Shown here: one piece after another, positions 1-10,980 of the stretch
Layout: each line of letters begins with the position of its first letter
Position numbering within the stretch: the first letter of the stretch is position 1
NCBI GenBank assembly: GCA_029721435.1
Contig: CM056577.1
Coordinates: forward strand, 112,900,219 to 112,964,218
Length of the DNA stretch: 64,000 bases
Reading direction: 5' to 3'
Source of the DNA: Gymnothorax reevesii
Taxonomy: Eukaryota > Chordata > Actinopteri > Anguilliformes > Muraenidae
Made by a program: the position numbers and the translations under genes
The notes under the pieces: model-generated
Databases searched by the model: none
Told to the model about the DNA's origin: nothing
What the model saw: only the letters and a program-made list of their open reading frames with translations

Positions 1-278
1 GGCTGTATCAGACTTTGATCCAAACCTCATCTATAAACAAGCTAATAAAAGTTCTTTGCTTGCGTCACAGTACATCGCATCCAGGTCAGTCATCTAGCAG
101 CTATACTCTAAAAACAGATTGGTTATAAAATAACTGGTCTAATTGGTTTGGGCTGATGTTGGTTGATTTAATAGCTATGTTGGTTGCTTTATCCTAAATC
201 TTTGTTGATTTAAACAATACCTTAGCAACAAGCAACCAATATGATGGTTACTCTGTCAATCAGTCCTTAATGGTTGGC

Positions 279-307
279 CACATATCTACTACATTGGTAG
301 ATATGTG
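279..307. repeat. perfect 11-bp stem-loop
   Basis: CACATATCTAC (279-289) pairs with GTAGATATGTG (297-307) around a 7-nt loop. Similarity continues outward imperfectly (TGGTTGGC against TGGATGGA), suggesting a small decayed palindromic element. Confidence 0.6.
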
Positions 308-2728
308 TCCATCCAAGCAGGATTGGTTGACAGGATAAACATTATTTTGTAGTGGTAGGTCAATTAGTCAGATGCTAGAGTGCTCCCTCAGATTGGAATG
401 ATTGTCGAGCACTCGAACTGGAATTCTGACCGATAAGCCTAGCTGTCATTGGGGGAAACCCAGTCGAAATCAAAAAAACACTTGGGCTTGTCCGCGCTGG
501 AAAGCATATCGCTAGTTTTAAACCAGGGAAAAGGACTTCAAAACAATTAGTGATTTTTAGATGTGATACAAATAAAATTCCAGCCTTACGTGATTTTGTT
601 CTTTTTTTTTTTGTTTGCTCACTAATCTCTTTCGCCAAGTACCAAACCATATGGCTCTAAGACCATTGTATTGTTATTCTATTATTTGTTGCACGTGTCA
701 AGAGGACCTCCAATTAGGGTGCTCTGCGTTTTTTAGGTTATTCCAAGTGTGCACCAATTGTGCATCAAAAAAAATGTAGGGGAGAGCCGCCACAATTGTA
801 ACGTTTTTCACTTTTCACTCTATTACTAAGAGATCATTTTACCTACATACATAATATTTTCAGGCAAAGCACTAGCACGTCTGCTATCATAAACCACTTA
901 AAGTTTTTCAATTGATAAAAAAAGGTCTTGAGTAATATAACTGAAAGCGGACTCTGTTCGATGTTACAATTGAAGCGAGTTTGAGTCTTAATTGTAACTG
1001 CAAGAGTTACAATTGTAACACTGCTAAAAAGTAGCATTAAACTCATCGTTTTCAGGTCAAATCAGTTATATTTCATTCAGGGAACTGTTTATCGTTTCTT
1101 TAACACCAATAGTGTGATAAGAATGTCCCATGAAAACTATGTACCAGTTGGAGCATTTGTGTGAGTTCCTTGGTAGGAAAATGCATTGATTGTGCCTACA
1201 AAGCTAGCAACTTTGACTGATGGAGTTGTAAAAATGTTGTAGAACCCTAATTTGATTTAGAATATAAATGAATGACAGCTGACTGAATATTGGCAAATAT
1301 GACACAAGAGTTTTGTAAAAGTCCCATTCATACCTGCACTGGTACCCCTGCAGGGTCAAATACGTAGCATCACCCCAAATCACTTATTTTTTACAGTATA
1401 TGCTATAGAAAAACAGTCTATTTGCATTTTAAAGTGGGAGTGAATTTTTACTTACTATTCAGTAATATTAAAATATAAATATTTAGTAATCTTTGTTCAG
1501 CTTGTTAATTTTAAGCCCTTTTCCCCGCATTTCATTTTTTGTTCACATTTCTTTGAAAACTTCAAAGTAATAAAGTAATAAAGCTATGGTAGAGCTTCTA
1601 AGTAAACTCTCTTACCAGGATTTGTTATGAGCACAAGTGAAGCCAAAAGTTGATTTTATTGATAGTGGCAAATGGACTTGGACATAATAGCAAGAGCACA
1701 GTGTGCAGTAGCGAAAGTACAGAAGTGAAAAGCCAAGATAGCGAAGCGAAACCACTGTAAACCATATTAACTCATATAGTTCAGAATGGCCAGTGGAAGG
1801 TGATTCCAATAGTTAGGGTAAAGTGAAGTTGCACATATGTACCTGGAGTATGCATGTATGTGGAAGACACTAATCTTTTAAACAAATCTGCCTGGGTCTT
1901 GATGCTACAAAGAAGCAAATTTTTATGAACGCGACACCTTACAGATAGCAGCTGATAGCAAATATGCACACGCCTGATATTTGGAAGTGAGTTTGCGAAC
2001 GCCTGTGTCATCATTTTGATTTTCCTGGTTTACCTCCTGTTACGTCTAGTTGTGCCGCCTCGCGGTAAATGCCAGTCAGGCCACACAGGACTGCAGATAA
2101 TTCAGCAACAATCAAATGTAACCCTCCAAATGAACAATAATATACTGAGCAGCACATCTGGCACAGGCAGTGATCTGCAAGGCCTTCCAGGAAGTGAATT
2201 AATCTGTAAAGGTATTATACCCTTTCAGAAAATAGAGAGCACTTTCTTCAGATGTTTTCTGATGTGACTCTGATGCTCAAACTGTCTGTGTTTATTAATG
2301 TATGCCAAAAAAACACCATAGGAGCTTTTGCTTGAAAACATTCAGCAGTCATTCTGCCTGTAGCTCTCGAATACACAATCGATGGTCATTGGCAGGAACC
2401 TAAGAGATGGTAACACTGCGTACTCTGTGAGAGATGGTACAAACAGTGCAACAAAATAGCCTCAAACACTCCTTTCCCCCAGTGGAACATGAATCAAACA
2501 CGTTTCTCCTTCGGCGCAAAAAGGGGAAAGAAATGAGGCCATGGAGGGAGAGGCGGCTGCTGGCTCCAGCCTTGTACTCTCGGAGATCCTCCAGCTACCA
2601 TGGCAACGGCGCAAAGTTGACGGTACAAATTGGTAACACGTGCAGCCGCCTGGAAGGCGAGAGCAGGCTGGTGTCGGGTGGGGTGCTCTGGGTCCAATTC
2701 TGCTGCCACTGCTGTCATGTGCTCTTGC

Positions 2729-2823
2729 TTTATCTCCATCTCTCCCTTCTCCCCCTCCTGCCCTCCCCTTCTCTCTCCCTCCAGCTCTCTGCTCTCACTC
2801 TCCCTCTCATTCTCCCGCTCCCT
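2729..2823 (+). repeat. polypyrimidine tract
   Basis: About 95 bases almost entirely C and T (TCTCTCCCTTCTCCCCCTCC style). It creates artificial Ser/Leu/Pro-rich open frames on the plus strand and an Arg/Glu-rich one on the minus strand; none looks like a gene. Confidence 0.85.
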
Positions 2824-3602
2824 GAAACTCTCCAAACAAATATTCAGAATGTCAACAAAAGAAAGTGTATCTCAACCCGTCCCTAAATCTCGGCCATTTG
2901 ATATTGGGATCAAAAACTGCCCCAAAACGACCCTGACCAGGCAATAGTAGGTTAGATGGACGGATGGATCTCTCGCTGCCAAAGTGCCATAACTATCAAT
3001 CATCTCTATTTCACTGTGTCAAGCCTATATTGATTACATAACCTTGGAAGGGATGATTTTTCTCCCGTGGATGGTACGAGATTTTGAATATTTTAGGAAC
3101 TGAGGAGTGGGCTACAGCTCGAATCATCACAGGAAGCAGCTATCCCATCCTGAAAAGACACAGGGTTCTTCCCCACTCGCCTTCTCTCAACGTCTGCATC
3201 GACTTATTGCGACAACTGCCAATGCCCCAAGTTGTCTGGCCAGTCTTAAAATTGACAGGTCACCTGGTTTTTTTTAAATTATGTTTCAATGACTCTTTGA
3301 CCTAAATGGCCTGCACATCTAATCCCCGAAAATCTCATGCAGGAATTTGAGAGATCTTGTAAACAGGCATGAAAATAAGTTTGCCTCATGAGCAGGACTG
3401 TGATGCCTATGATCCATTCTTCTCTTAAGTCTTCACACCAGTCACACCTGGAAACAGCAGTGCTTTACATGGGCTTGCATTAGTGTGCTCAGCAGATCTA
3501 CCGAGGGACAACCCAGGTATGTAGCTATAGCAAAATACCTTAATGGTGGTGGCTCAATGTTATTCCGTTTGGAATTTGCGACGCCTCAAAGTCTATACTC
3601 AC

Positions 3603-3695
3603 GACCACGGTGATCCCATCCTTCTCCAATCGGGTTTTGTCGTATGTGATTTCACACACTCTCACCACCGTGGTGGCGCCGTATTTCTTCAAGTC
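3603..3695 (-). CDS. ptp4a3: ptp4a3 second coding exon
   Basis: Thirty-one codons on the minus strand, residues 36-66, beginning [15 protein letters not shown] and ending LEKDGITVV. The DLKKYGATT and LEKDGITVV segments are diagnostic for PTP4A3; PTP4A1 and PTP4A2 have ELKKYGVTT and VEKEGI. The exon is preceded by a good acceptor (pyrimidine-rich CCCTTGCAG at 3704-3696) and followed by a consensus donor GTGAGTATAG starting at 3602. Both junctions are phase 0, as in the vertebrate gene. The following exon should start with the WPFDDGAPP general-acid loop and carry the CX5R phosphate loop. I searched 1-3600 on the minus strand for it and did not find it, so the gene very probably continues past the left edge. 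Confidence 0.95.
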
Positions 3696-4175
3696 CTGCA
3701 AGGGAAAGTAAAGTCGGACAAACGAAGTTGCCTTTGCATCCTATCCTCAACGAGCGGAAAAATAAATGCACTCCTTGCTTCCAAGGTTTTCACCTCAATG
3801 ACTGTAAGTTTATATCAACACAACTGTTGACGCATGTCTAACAATATGAGCTATTGCTGTTTTCAGATGCGAATTTGCCCTTGGCTGGTTTTGTGTTGTT
3901 GTTACACCTGTACTATGAGATGGTTGCTATGGGGTGAGCATCATGAGAATGAGCGGTACGTGTCGACAGCTATGATTTAGGACTTTTCAGTGTGGAATGT
4001 TTGGATTGTGGAGTGGCTCATCGGCTACATAGACAAGTGTGTGGCTTTGACTTTTCAATTTTCATGCTATGTTATAGTACACAATTCAGGCTCAGGAAGA
4101 TGTAAATGCTGTGGTGGGCACATTAGCGATTCAGAAGAGACTGCAAATAAAAAGACAACTCAAGCGGGCGCTTAC
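3696..4175 (-). other. ptp4a3 intron between coding exons 1 and 2
   Basis: 480-bp phase-0 GT-AG intron with GTAAGC donor and TTGCAG acceptor on the minus strand. No repeat or other feature is recognised inside it. Confidence 0.9.
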
Positions 4176-4280
4176 CTCAATGAAGCTGCTGAGGGTGGAG
4201 TTGGTCGGATTGTGCGTAATGAGGAAACGCATGTTCTTGTAGCACACCTCCACAGGAGCAGGGCGGTTCATCCGCGCCAT
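4176..4280 (-). CDS. ptp4a3: ptp4a3 first coding exon (partial gene)
   Basis: First coding exon of protein tyrosine phosphatase type IVA 3 (PRL-3), a small prenylated dual-specificity phosphatase of the plasma membrane and endosomes. The minus strand reads ATG at 4280-4278 and gives 35 codons beginning [19 protein letters not shown] and ending SSFIE, the invariant PRL N-terminus. It stops at a phase-0 junction GAG|GTAAGC (donor at 4175-4174). It is preceded by AAGTGTC. The exon boundary after FIE matches the known vertebrate PTP4A gene structure, and the next exon lies 480 bp downstream on the same strand. Residues differing from mammalian PRL-3 as I recall it, such as Cys at position 13 and Asn at 16, are conservative for the family. 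The catalytic motifs are encoded further downstream, outside the window. PTP4A1 and PTP4A2 are less likely because of the next exon's sequence. Confidence 0.95.
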
Positions 4281-4326
4281 GACACTTCTCCAGTCCGTAT
4301 GTCCAAGTGCAAGAAAAACTGGAATC

Positions 4327-5825
4327 CTAAAAAAGTGCTGTTTGCTCTCTCTCAAGATTCTCCGCTGTAGGCTACCCTCCCCAAAGTTTCAGGTCTTGCG
4401 GCTTTTAGCTCCAAGCTTACATAAAAATAATGCGAGCTGGTGTCTTAAGTTGATGCCGGCGTTTTCTTAAGTCCTTGTAGGCTGCAGGGTGAGGAGGAAA
4501 GTCTCGCTTTTGGCTGGCTTGCAGTGGCCTGGCCAAGCGAACGCTACCCCATCGGTGTGTTTGTCTGGTGGGACAGGTCTGAGAGAGGCGGGAGCCCAAT
4601 GAAAACTGTCACCTCTTGGCATCTGAAGGTCAGCGTGGCATGCTCATGCTACCCTGACTCAGGCGCTCAGATGTTGGGCATGGCAGTAGTCACCACTGCC
4701 CTGCAAGAACTCCATCAACGTCCCAAAGGCTAAGGTGCACGTCTGGGGAATGAGAGGGAGAGAGAACGAGACAGAGAGAAGGGGAGGGAGGAAATGGTGT
4801 TTTGTGAGACGCAAGGCTAAAAGGGCTTAGCTTTTACCAGCCATAGAAACCGCTGCTGACAAACTCCAGAAATTACATAACCTCCAGTGATAGCTTAATA
4901 CCCATCTTCAGGGGAGATCAAAACAGCTTGAAAATTGTACTTTTTATTTTTTAGAATTTTATTTGCGTTTCATTGGAACTTCAAAGCCAGGAAGTGAGAT
5001 GAAATTGAATTAACCTGCTCATAAACAAGAGACAAGAGACAAAACCCTTAAGATATTATTCTGAAATGAACACCTGAATTCAATTAAAACTACAGAACCC
5101 TGCAGTTAGGCTGCAACAGGGCAGGAAAGCACCTATCAGTAAGCGAAATAGCTTTAAGAGGGACCATCCTCAATGCTTCTCTCAACAAACATTGGATTAA
5201 ATGTCCAAAGAAAGTTATCAAAAGTAATATATCACAGCTGTTCACCATTTGTACGTTAGGCGTACCCATTTTTATTGCCAAGTACAAATTCTTTACCAAT
5301 TATATTCTTAACAGCCACAAACATAAGTGAAACAGCAGCAACAATTGCCTGTATTACATCCTACAAGTATGGCACCACATATCATGAAACAGAAAAATAA
5401 ACAGTCTCGTCCCCGTTTAGTATTACCGTCACTAATGCAGTGAGGGAAGATCTGTTTTTGTAGACACACATCAGATCTGTATTCCAGGAAATGAAAAATA
5501 CAGTCAAAAGCACACTCATAAATTTTGGAGTCCTACTCACACACTGCCTGTGAAATGTTCCCAGTGCATGGATGAAAAAAGCAGACTCAAGTCCGACTAA
5601 ACGCTGATGGCTCCACAAAGCAAAGTGATTCGAGCTGTGAGTAATTAGAGTTCTTCCTCCAGCACTGAACTAGAGTCTTTAAACGCAGAGCAGTAAGACT
5701 CCACTGGGCTTGGAGGACCGGAGAAGCGGCTGTGCCGTTTACACGTGGACGGCATTGTGCCGGCAGACGTCCACAGGCAGGAACACGCGGTCCCCCTCCC
5801 GTTTCCTCAACCCTTTTGCTCTTAC
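4327..5825. other. presumed first intron of ptp4a3, no other feature
   Basis: Upstream of the ptp4a3 ATG exon. It includes a purine-rich stretch at about 4745-4797 (GAGAGGGAGAGAGAACGAG). No repeat family or coding exon was recognised. Confidence 0.4.
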
Positions 5826-6000
5826 CTTTGTGAAGCGCCTTTCTCTCCCTGTTGCTAAGCTGGGAGTCCTGCCGTGAATCCTACGGAGTGAATCGTCTCT
5901 GCTGCTGATGCGAACGCTAATGACTCTCACTGCTCAAGACCAGTTGAGACTGCCCCGGGTGGCCATATGACACTGACAGCACACGACTGCTGGTGACACA
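5826..6000 (-). other. candidate 5' non-coding exon of ptp4a3
   Basis: On the minus strand a GC-richer segment ends in a strong donor context, CAAAG|GTAAGAG, with the GT at 5825-5824. It lies about 1.5 kb upstream of the ptp4a3 ATG exon and in the same orientation. Vertebrate ptp4a genes have non-coding 5' exons, so this is a plausible first exon with the promoter between about 5900 and 6130. The 5' end is not defined by any signal I can see. A matching acceptor for the ATG exon could be TTTTTTAG at 4334-4327. This is inference only. Confidence 0.3.
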
Positions 6001-6130
6001 AACAAATGAACCCTTAATGCTCTTAGTAGCACAGAGCCCACCCCCTAGCTCACTCCTGCGCTCACTTCACTTGGGGGTGGGGGTGCTTATTCCTCTCTCT
6101 GCAGCAGCCTGCCTCAGCTGGTAAAACAAA

Positions 6131-9130
6131 GCAGAGACTCACGGTCCACGTCAGTGTGAACTACAACACCAGCAGGTGGGGCATTTGGTTCTGTTGATTT
6201 TAGTCTTTATGAAATCCCATGATTTTTTTTTTTTAAAAGAGAGCTTTTTAAATTCAAATTTATTCATAACTATGAAAAAATAATGATACAAATTTATGAT
6301 TGTGAACCAGTAAGGACAACTGGTCACCGTCTGAGTGTAAGTGTGCATTTATTGCACCAGGCTAGTGGAAAGCAATAAGGTTGAGGTTTCCTCCTAAATC
6401 AATCTCAGAGAGGAACTGGGGAATTTCAGACCCCCCAAAACCATGAAAGGTTCTCAATTCACCATTAAAATGAAAAAAAAAAAAAAAATGTAAAGGATCG
6501 ACAAATTCATTCAATTTCTTATCCAAATTCCACTTGTTTTTTTTTTTCTTCCTGAGAATAAATAAACTAGGTCAAGAATAAAATACAATTCAGCAGAAAA
6601 AGTTTCTTTTGTCAGGCATGTTGTGGAGGAGGCCATAAAACCAAGCTGAGATGTACCAAATGTGCTGCCATTCTCTGACTGCTATGAGACGGGGAGACCA
6701 AACAAGTCATTGAGGCTTTGGGTGAGTCAGTCGACTCCCGAAATGGACACGATGCCTTTCTAAAGCACAACAGAGTAAGTGTAAATTCCTAAATTAAAAA
6801 CTCAACAGAAACAAAATAAATCAAATTAGCTGGCTTGAGATCTAAGCATTGTGTTGCCTGATGGACAATTATGGATTCAAATCAGCTTCTTAAACAAATG
6901 AATAAAAATTTTCTATCCTTATTTTCATTTTTTTATTTAATATTTTTTATCATTCTACTTTTTTGTCCAACATTGTTCACATTTATAAGATTGCACAGTA
7001 AAAGTTTCAGAGAGATGAATAACTGGTGACGTGGTCGTTTTTTGCCCCCAAAAAGGGCATTTTGGTAAACTGGAAAAATTTACTGATTATTTGAGTAAAA
7101 TTAATTTACTAAATTATGTCATTAAAAATCTTCTACAAATGATATTACTTGGATTACTGCATTTTTACAGAGAGATATATCAAAATCATAAAAAAAAGGA
7201 ATTCTAGCCTCTTATCTTACTTAGTTCCTGAATTACAGGTCATAAAATGTGCTCTCGTTTTTAGGAATTTTGTGTTTTCGGCTGATTTTGAGGCTTTACC
7301 ATACAGAGGTGGATCAAATACACAGAATCTAAGGCCATTTTCAGATTCTAGGGGATGAATATCGTTAGCATACCCAATTTCAGCCTTGTACTGTATGTGC
7401 AATCAATTCGGAGCAATAAGTTGCTAAAGTTGGCTGAAAATGGGTTTGTCAAAAAACTTTCAAATTTCAAAGGGCTATAACTTGAAATCTTTTTCAGATA
7501 CTGGCCTAATATTTGGCATTTTTTAAAATTTTGTGCGAATATTTACTCGTGAATTTTTCAAAGAATTTTGAGTAGGTTACCTGGCACCCCCTGGATGATT
7601 TAAAGTGGAATGAGCCAGGTGCATGGGAGAGGGGTCACAAGGATTTTCAAACATTATTCCTCTAACTGCACTGTGCCTCAAGCTGAAAAGCGAACTCCTC
7701 CCAGGGATTGTGGTTGTGAAAGTCAACATCCCCATTCTGCTCACTATTTCGCAACCTTTTTGTACACAATCACCCATTGTCCACTGCATGGTGCCATGGT
7801 CATTTATGCAAATAAACTGAGGAATAAAGTGCAGACGGTTTCCTCTTTATCCACAATTATTTCCCTTTTTTTACAACAGAAAAAATGATTATCATGCTTA
7901 GCTTACAAGCCAGATCAGTAATGACCAAGCACATTCCTTTCATTCGAATATTATTAAATATATAATATAATATAATATAATGTAATATAATATAATATTA
8001 TATTATTAATATTATTAAAGACCTGCCAGAAATGTGCCACAACTTGCAATCCTCATTGAATAACCATAAAAAGAACAAAGTTCCCAAACAGGCACCAAGT
8101 GATTTTGTGGATTCAGTCATGTGAGAGACTCGAAGCTTTAGAAATGCATGTGAGTCAAACTGAGCAGCTTGCATTAAGCATTTTAGATGAATAAACAAAG
8201 ATGTTGCAGAAATGTATATTCAAACAAAATATTTTGGGCCAACTTTTTCTGAATGTGGTAGATCTGACAATACATGCACAAACTAATCACTAGATGTATT
8301 CCTATTTCCTCCAGCCACAAGGACTGACTGGTAACTGGCCCATAATTTCTGGAAAGAGAGATATTTGCTTTGAAATTTTTCAAATGTTGGCTTTTTTTTT
8401 CTTTTTTAGTGCTTTTAGACTGCAGTTTAGTTCATTATATTTTAGAGAAGGCACACATCTCCGTGGTTCTTGTCTCTAAAACTTAGCCACTCATACCAAA
8501 ACAATCTAGATGGCTAAAAAGCGCTCAAGGTGAGAGTAAAAATATGTTTTTGTCTTTGCAGTGAAATGCCCCTTTAAAAATACTTTGAAGAGCCACTTCC
8601 ACAAGCAGGTCATAGATGAGGTTGCGATGGTCCTTGCATGCATCGCACATGACAGCGAACATAGGGCAGAAGATGTAATATCACCGGGATGTGTCCTAGG
8701 GGATGGATGCTGAAATCTTGGCCAAGCCAATAAGCCTGGGTGTTAATTGGTAGGCAATGTTCTGCCTGGCCTCGTGGGCACAAAACCGCACAATTGATCA
8801 CAGTGAGACTAGCATTTAACACACGAAAAAGTAAACAGCTTCTGTTATGTTAGCAACGCCAATCCTCACATCAGACGTCACCAACTGGGAAAGCAAGATC
8901 AATATTTTGCTTCTAAATATCATTTAAAAGTTACATTCAATGTCTTAATCTAAAAATACGTATTTAAATCAAAATTTGATTGACAGGGAGTCTGCTAAAA
9001 TCATAGATCTTCTAAATAGGACTTGACTGAGAGGGACTGTGGGATTCATGTGCATGTTTCAATTGGAAACAGACTCAGTTTAGCAGTCAAATAGAGCTTT
9101 GACGAGCATTCTGATAGGCCACGCTTCAAC
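6131..9130. other. intergenic stretch without recognised genes
   Basis: AT-rich DNA with poly-A/T runs (6224-6235, 6473-6488) and an AT-rich (TATAA)n-like tract at 7955-8018. Short open frames show no family resemblance. Confidence 0.5.
7955..8018. repeat. (TATAA)n AT-rich microsatellite
   Basis: Imperfect iterations of ATAAT/TATAA, including TATAATATAATATAATATAA, ending in TATTATTAATATTATT. Confidence 0.8.
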
Positions 9131-9134
9131 CTGC

Positions 9135-9905
9135 TGGAGAGTCACCTGAGTGCATGGGACACACTTGCCATCATGATATTTCTTGGTTCCTCATACTTCC
9201 AACATAGCATCAGTGCATATTCTACTGTTTTACTCTCCTGACACTGACTACAAAGGGCATTTTGGTGCTTCAGTATGAGAAATAGATTACTGTTTGAGAT
9301 GCTGTGTCTAATATTTAGTCCGCTTAAAGCTACTTGATCCTTATGTGTGCCCCTGTTTCTCATATCTCCCACTTTATTTTGATTCCATATATATGTAATT
9401 GCATTCCCTTTGTTTCACTGTCCCAGCTCAATTGCCAATGTTTGATTATTTGTCTTCATATTATACTTCTCCCCTCTGACTTAGACAGTTTTATCTGTGT
9501 TCTTTACCCACTGAGTCTGTCGCCACCTTGTCTGCCTTCTCACTACCAGAAATTCCAACATGTACTGGCACCCACATAGATGCTATGTTTTTCCCTTGAT
9601 TAATTAATCTTGATTTAATAAACAGTATTTCATACACTAAATCGTAGGAGTTTTGGGCTGTTCCCATTCCAACAGTCAATAGTGCTGACACTGACTCGCT
9701 ACTGATGAGTATTTTGCTTTCTGTTACTTCCTCAATCCACTCTACTGCAAGCAATCATTGCGCATAACTCATCAGCATACAGTACTGTATATGCTCAGGT
9801 CTTTTTACTGATTTCCACATGATGATGCGGAATCAATACAGCTGCTCCTGTTGCCTCTGTACCTGGGTTTCTTGATCCCACTGTGAAAACCTGTAAATAA
9901 TTTCT
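9135..9905 (-). pseudogene. non-LTR retrotransposon fragment: RNase H and C-terminal region
   Basis: Read on the minus strand, about 9905 to 9760 gives SRNPGTEATGAAV and YADELCAMIA, the N-terminal half of a LINE-type RNase H. A frame change leads into 9754-9491, which ends with SMWVPVHVGISGSEKADKV, the typical RNase H C-terminal motif. Then 9372-9142 gives LCSQCQESKTVEYALMLCWKYE, the Cys-rich ORF2 C-terminus that reads CSQC..TVEH.L..C..YE in I/Nimb/R1-type LINEs. The piece is frameshifted. The first RNase H acidic residue (TDGS) is TVGS and the SDS motif is SSES, so it is inactive. Reverse transcriptase and endonuclease domains are absent, consistent with 5' truncation. The clade (I/Nimb-like) is my inference. 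Confidence 0.75.
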
Positions 9906-10059
9906 GTGCGTATTTTCCCCATGCCTATAATGATCCTGTTCTAGATCTTCGCTGCAATTCAATTGCTAGGTTTGTTCAACAACTGCGGCTGTCCAACACC
10001 GTTGCAACCTCAGAATTGTGAATTTAAGTTCCACGCAATCTTTGCATTCCACCTCGCAT

Positions 10060-10159
10060 CGCGTGTTTGAAGCTGGGAGATTTCGGTTCATACAAGGCCC
10101 GAACCAAACATCCTGTGCCGAACAGTTCAGCAAGAATATTCGTACTGTTACACCCCTAA
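10060..10159 (-). mobile_element. hAT-type MITE end
   Basis: The minus strand from 10159 reads TAGGGGTGTAACAGTACGAA, followed by CTGAACTGTTCGGC and GGTTCGGGCC. This resembles the vertebrate hAT terminal sequence family CAGGGGTGTAACGGTAC...CGAACCGTTCGG. Only this end is recognisable; I could not find the matching opposite terminus to the left. Confidence 0.5.
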
Positions 10160-10452
10160 TCATCATGCATGTAGCCTCGTCATAGTATACATGGTCACAT
10201 CCCTGTCACTGCTGTCTCCTACTGCCTTCCACCAACTGCCTGATTTTGTGTTGCCTCTCCATGCTGGTCTTTGCCATCATGGCCACCTGATCATCTGCCA
10301 GTGTGCTGCCTGGTCTCCATCATTGAAACAGTCTGATCTACAACCCAGCTGATTCCAAAACCAAGACTGCTTTTGTTAACTGACTTTTTAAACAGGTTAG
10401 TAACCATGAACTCTCTCCCTGGTCCGGTCAGAGGAGGATGGGTGTCCTCTCT

Positions 10453-10645
10453 GTTTTTTAAAATTATTTTTTGGGAATTTTTCCTTTATTTGACAGTTAC
10501 ACAGTGAAGAGAGACTGGAAAGTTGGGGAGAAGAATGGGGGAAGACGAGCAGCAAATGACCTGAGCCGGAATTGAACTTGGGTCGCTGCGGGAAGCCTTT
10601 ATGGTGCGTGCACTTAGATCGATGAGCCACCGGGGTGCCTCAGGG
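10453..10645 (-). mobile_element. tRNA-derived SINE with 9-bp target duplication
   Basis: On the minus strand the element begins GGCACCCCGGTGGCTCATCG, which contains an A-box-like TGGCTCA. It has a B-box GTTCAATTCC at 10577-10568 and a tail running through CTCTTCACTG, TGTCAAATAAAGG and a T/A-rich 3' end. This is the widespread fish tRNA-SINE pattern. It is flanked by the direct repeat GTCCTCTCT at 10444-10452 and 10646-10654, which is good evidence of retroposition and fixes both ends. Two open frames on the minus strand cross it and are not genes. Confidence 0.8.
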
Positions 10646-10798
10646 GTCCTCTCTTTAACCTGGTTCCAGTAAGGTATCTTCCTATTTTTTACCATACAAG
10701 GAATTTTTATTTTCTACCGTTGCCAAAAGTTAACTTTTGAGGAGGTTCAGGCCAGGATTTACTGTAAAGTGCATCTATTATTATAATAGACAAGTGGC

Positions 10799-10801
<3 letters not shown>

Positions 10802-10836
<35 letters not shown>
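10802..10836 (+). repeat. (GT)n microsatellite
   Basis: About 17 uninterrupted GT units, near the 5' end of the Helitron-like element. Confidence 0.95.
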
Positions 10837-10838
<2 letters not shown>

Positions 10839-10954
10839 GTCCGGCCACTGAGTGCTTGATTCTACCTGGCGCTTATCTGCAGCATAGCGTGAGCGCCGCT
10901 ATTTGGTTTCGTCTTGCAGGCGACCGTGTCTGGCCAATCAGTGCTAGACTCCCT

Positions 10955-10980
10955 GTACGTCTATTATAATATAGACGTAC
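10955..10980. repeat. 26-bp perfect palindromic stem-loop
   Basis: GTACGTCTAT pairs with ATAGACGTAC around a 6-nt TATAAT loop. The sequence TCTATTATAATATAGAC inside it closely resembles the Helitron 5' end at 10774. Confidence 0.85.

Larger units (their letters stand above)
1..3602. other. ptp4a3 intronic region, no coding exon seen
   Basis: Presumed intron downstream of ptp4a3 coding exon 2 on the minus strand. It holds a perfect stem-loop at 279-307 and a C/T-rich tract at 2729-2823. No third exon, RNA gene or transposon protein was recognised. Confidence 0.5.

Noticed and set aside
2434..2947. Overlapping open frames of 60-150 codons around the C/T-rich tract
   Set aside because: Composition-driven (polypyrimidine on one strand, purine on the other), overlapping in several frames, no domain.
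10486..10695. Minus-strand open frames at 10.4-10.7 kb
   Set aside because: They cross the tRNA-SINE and its target duplications.
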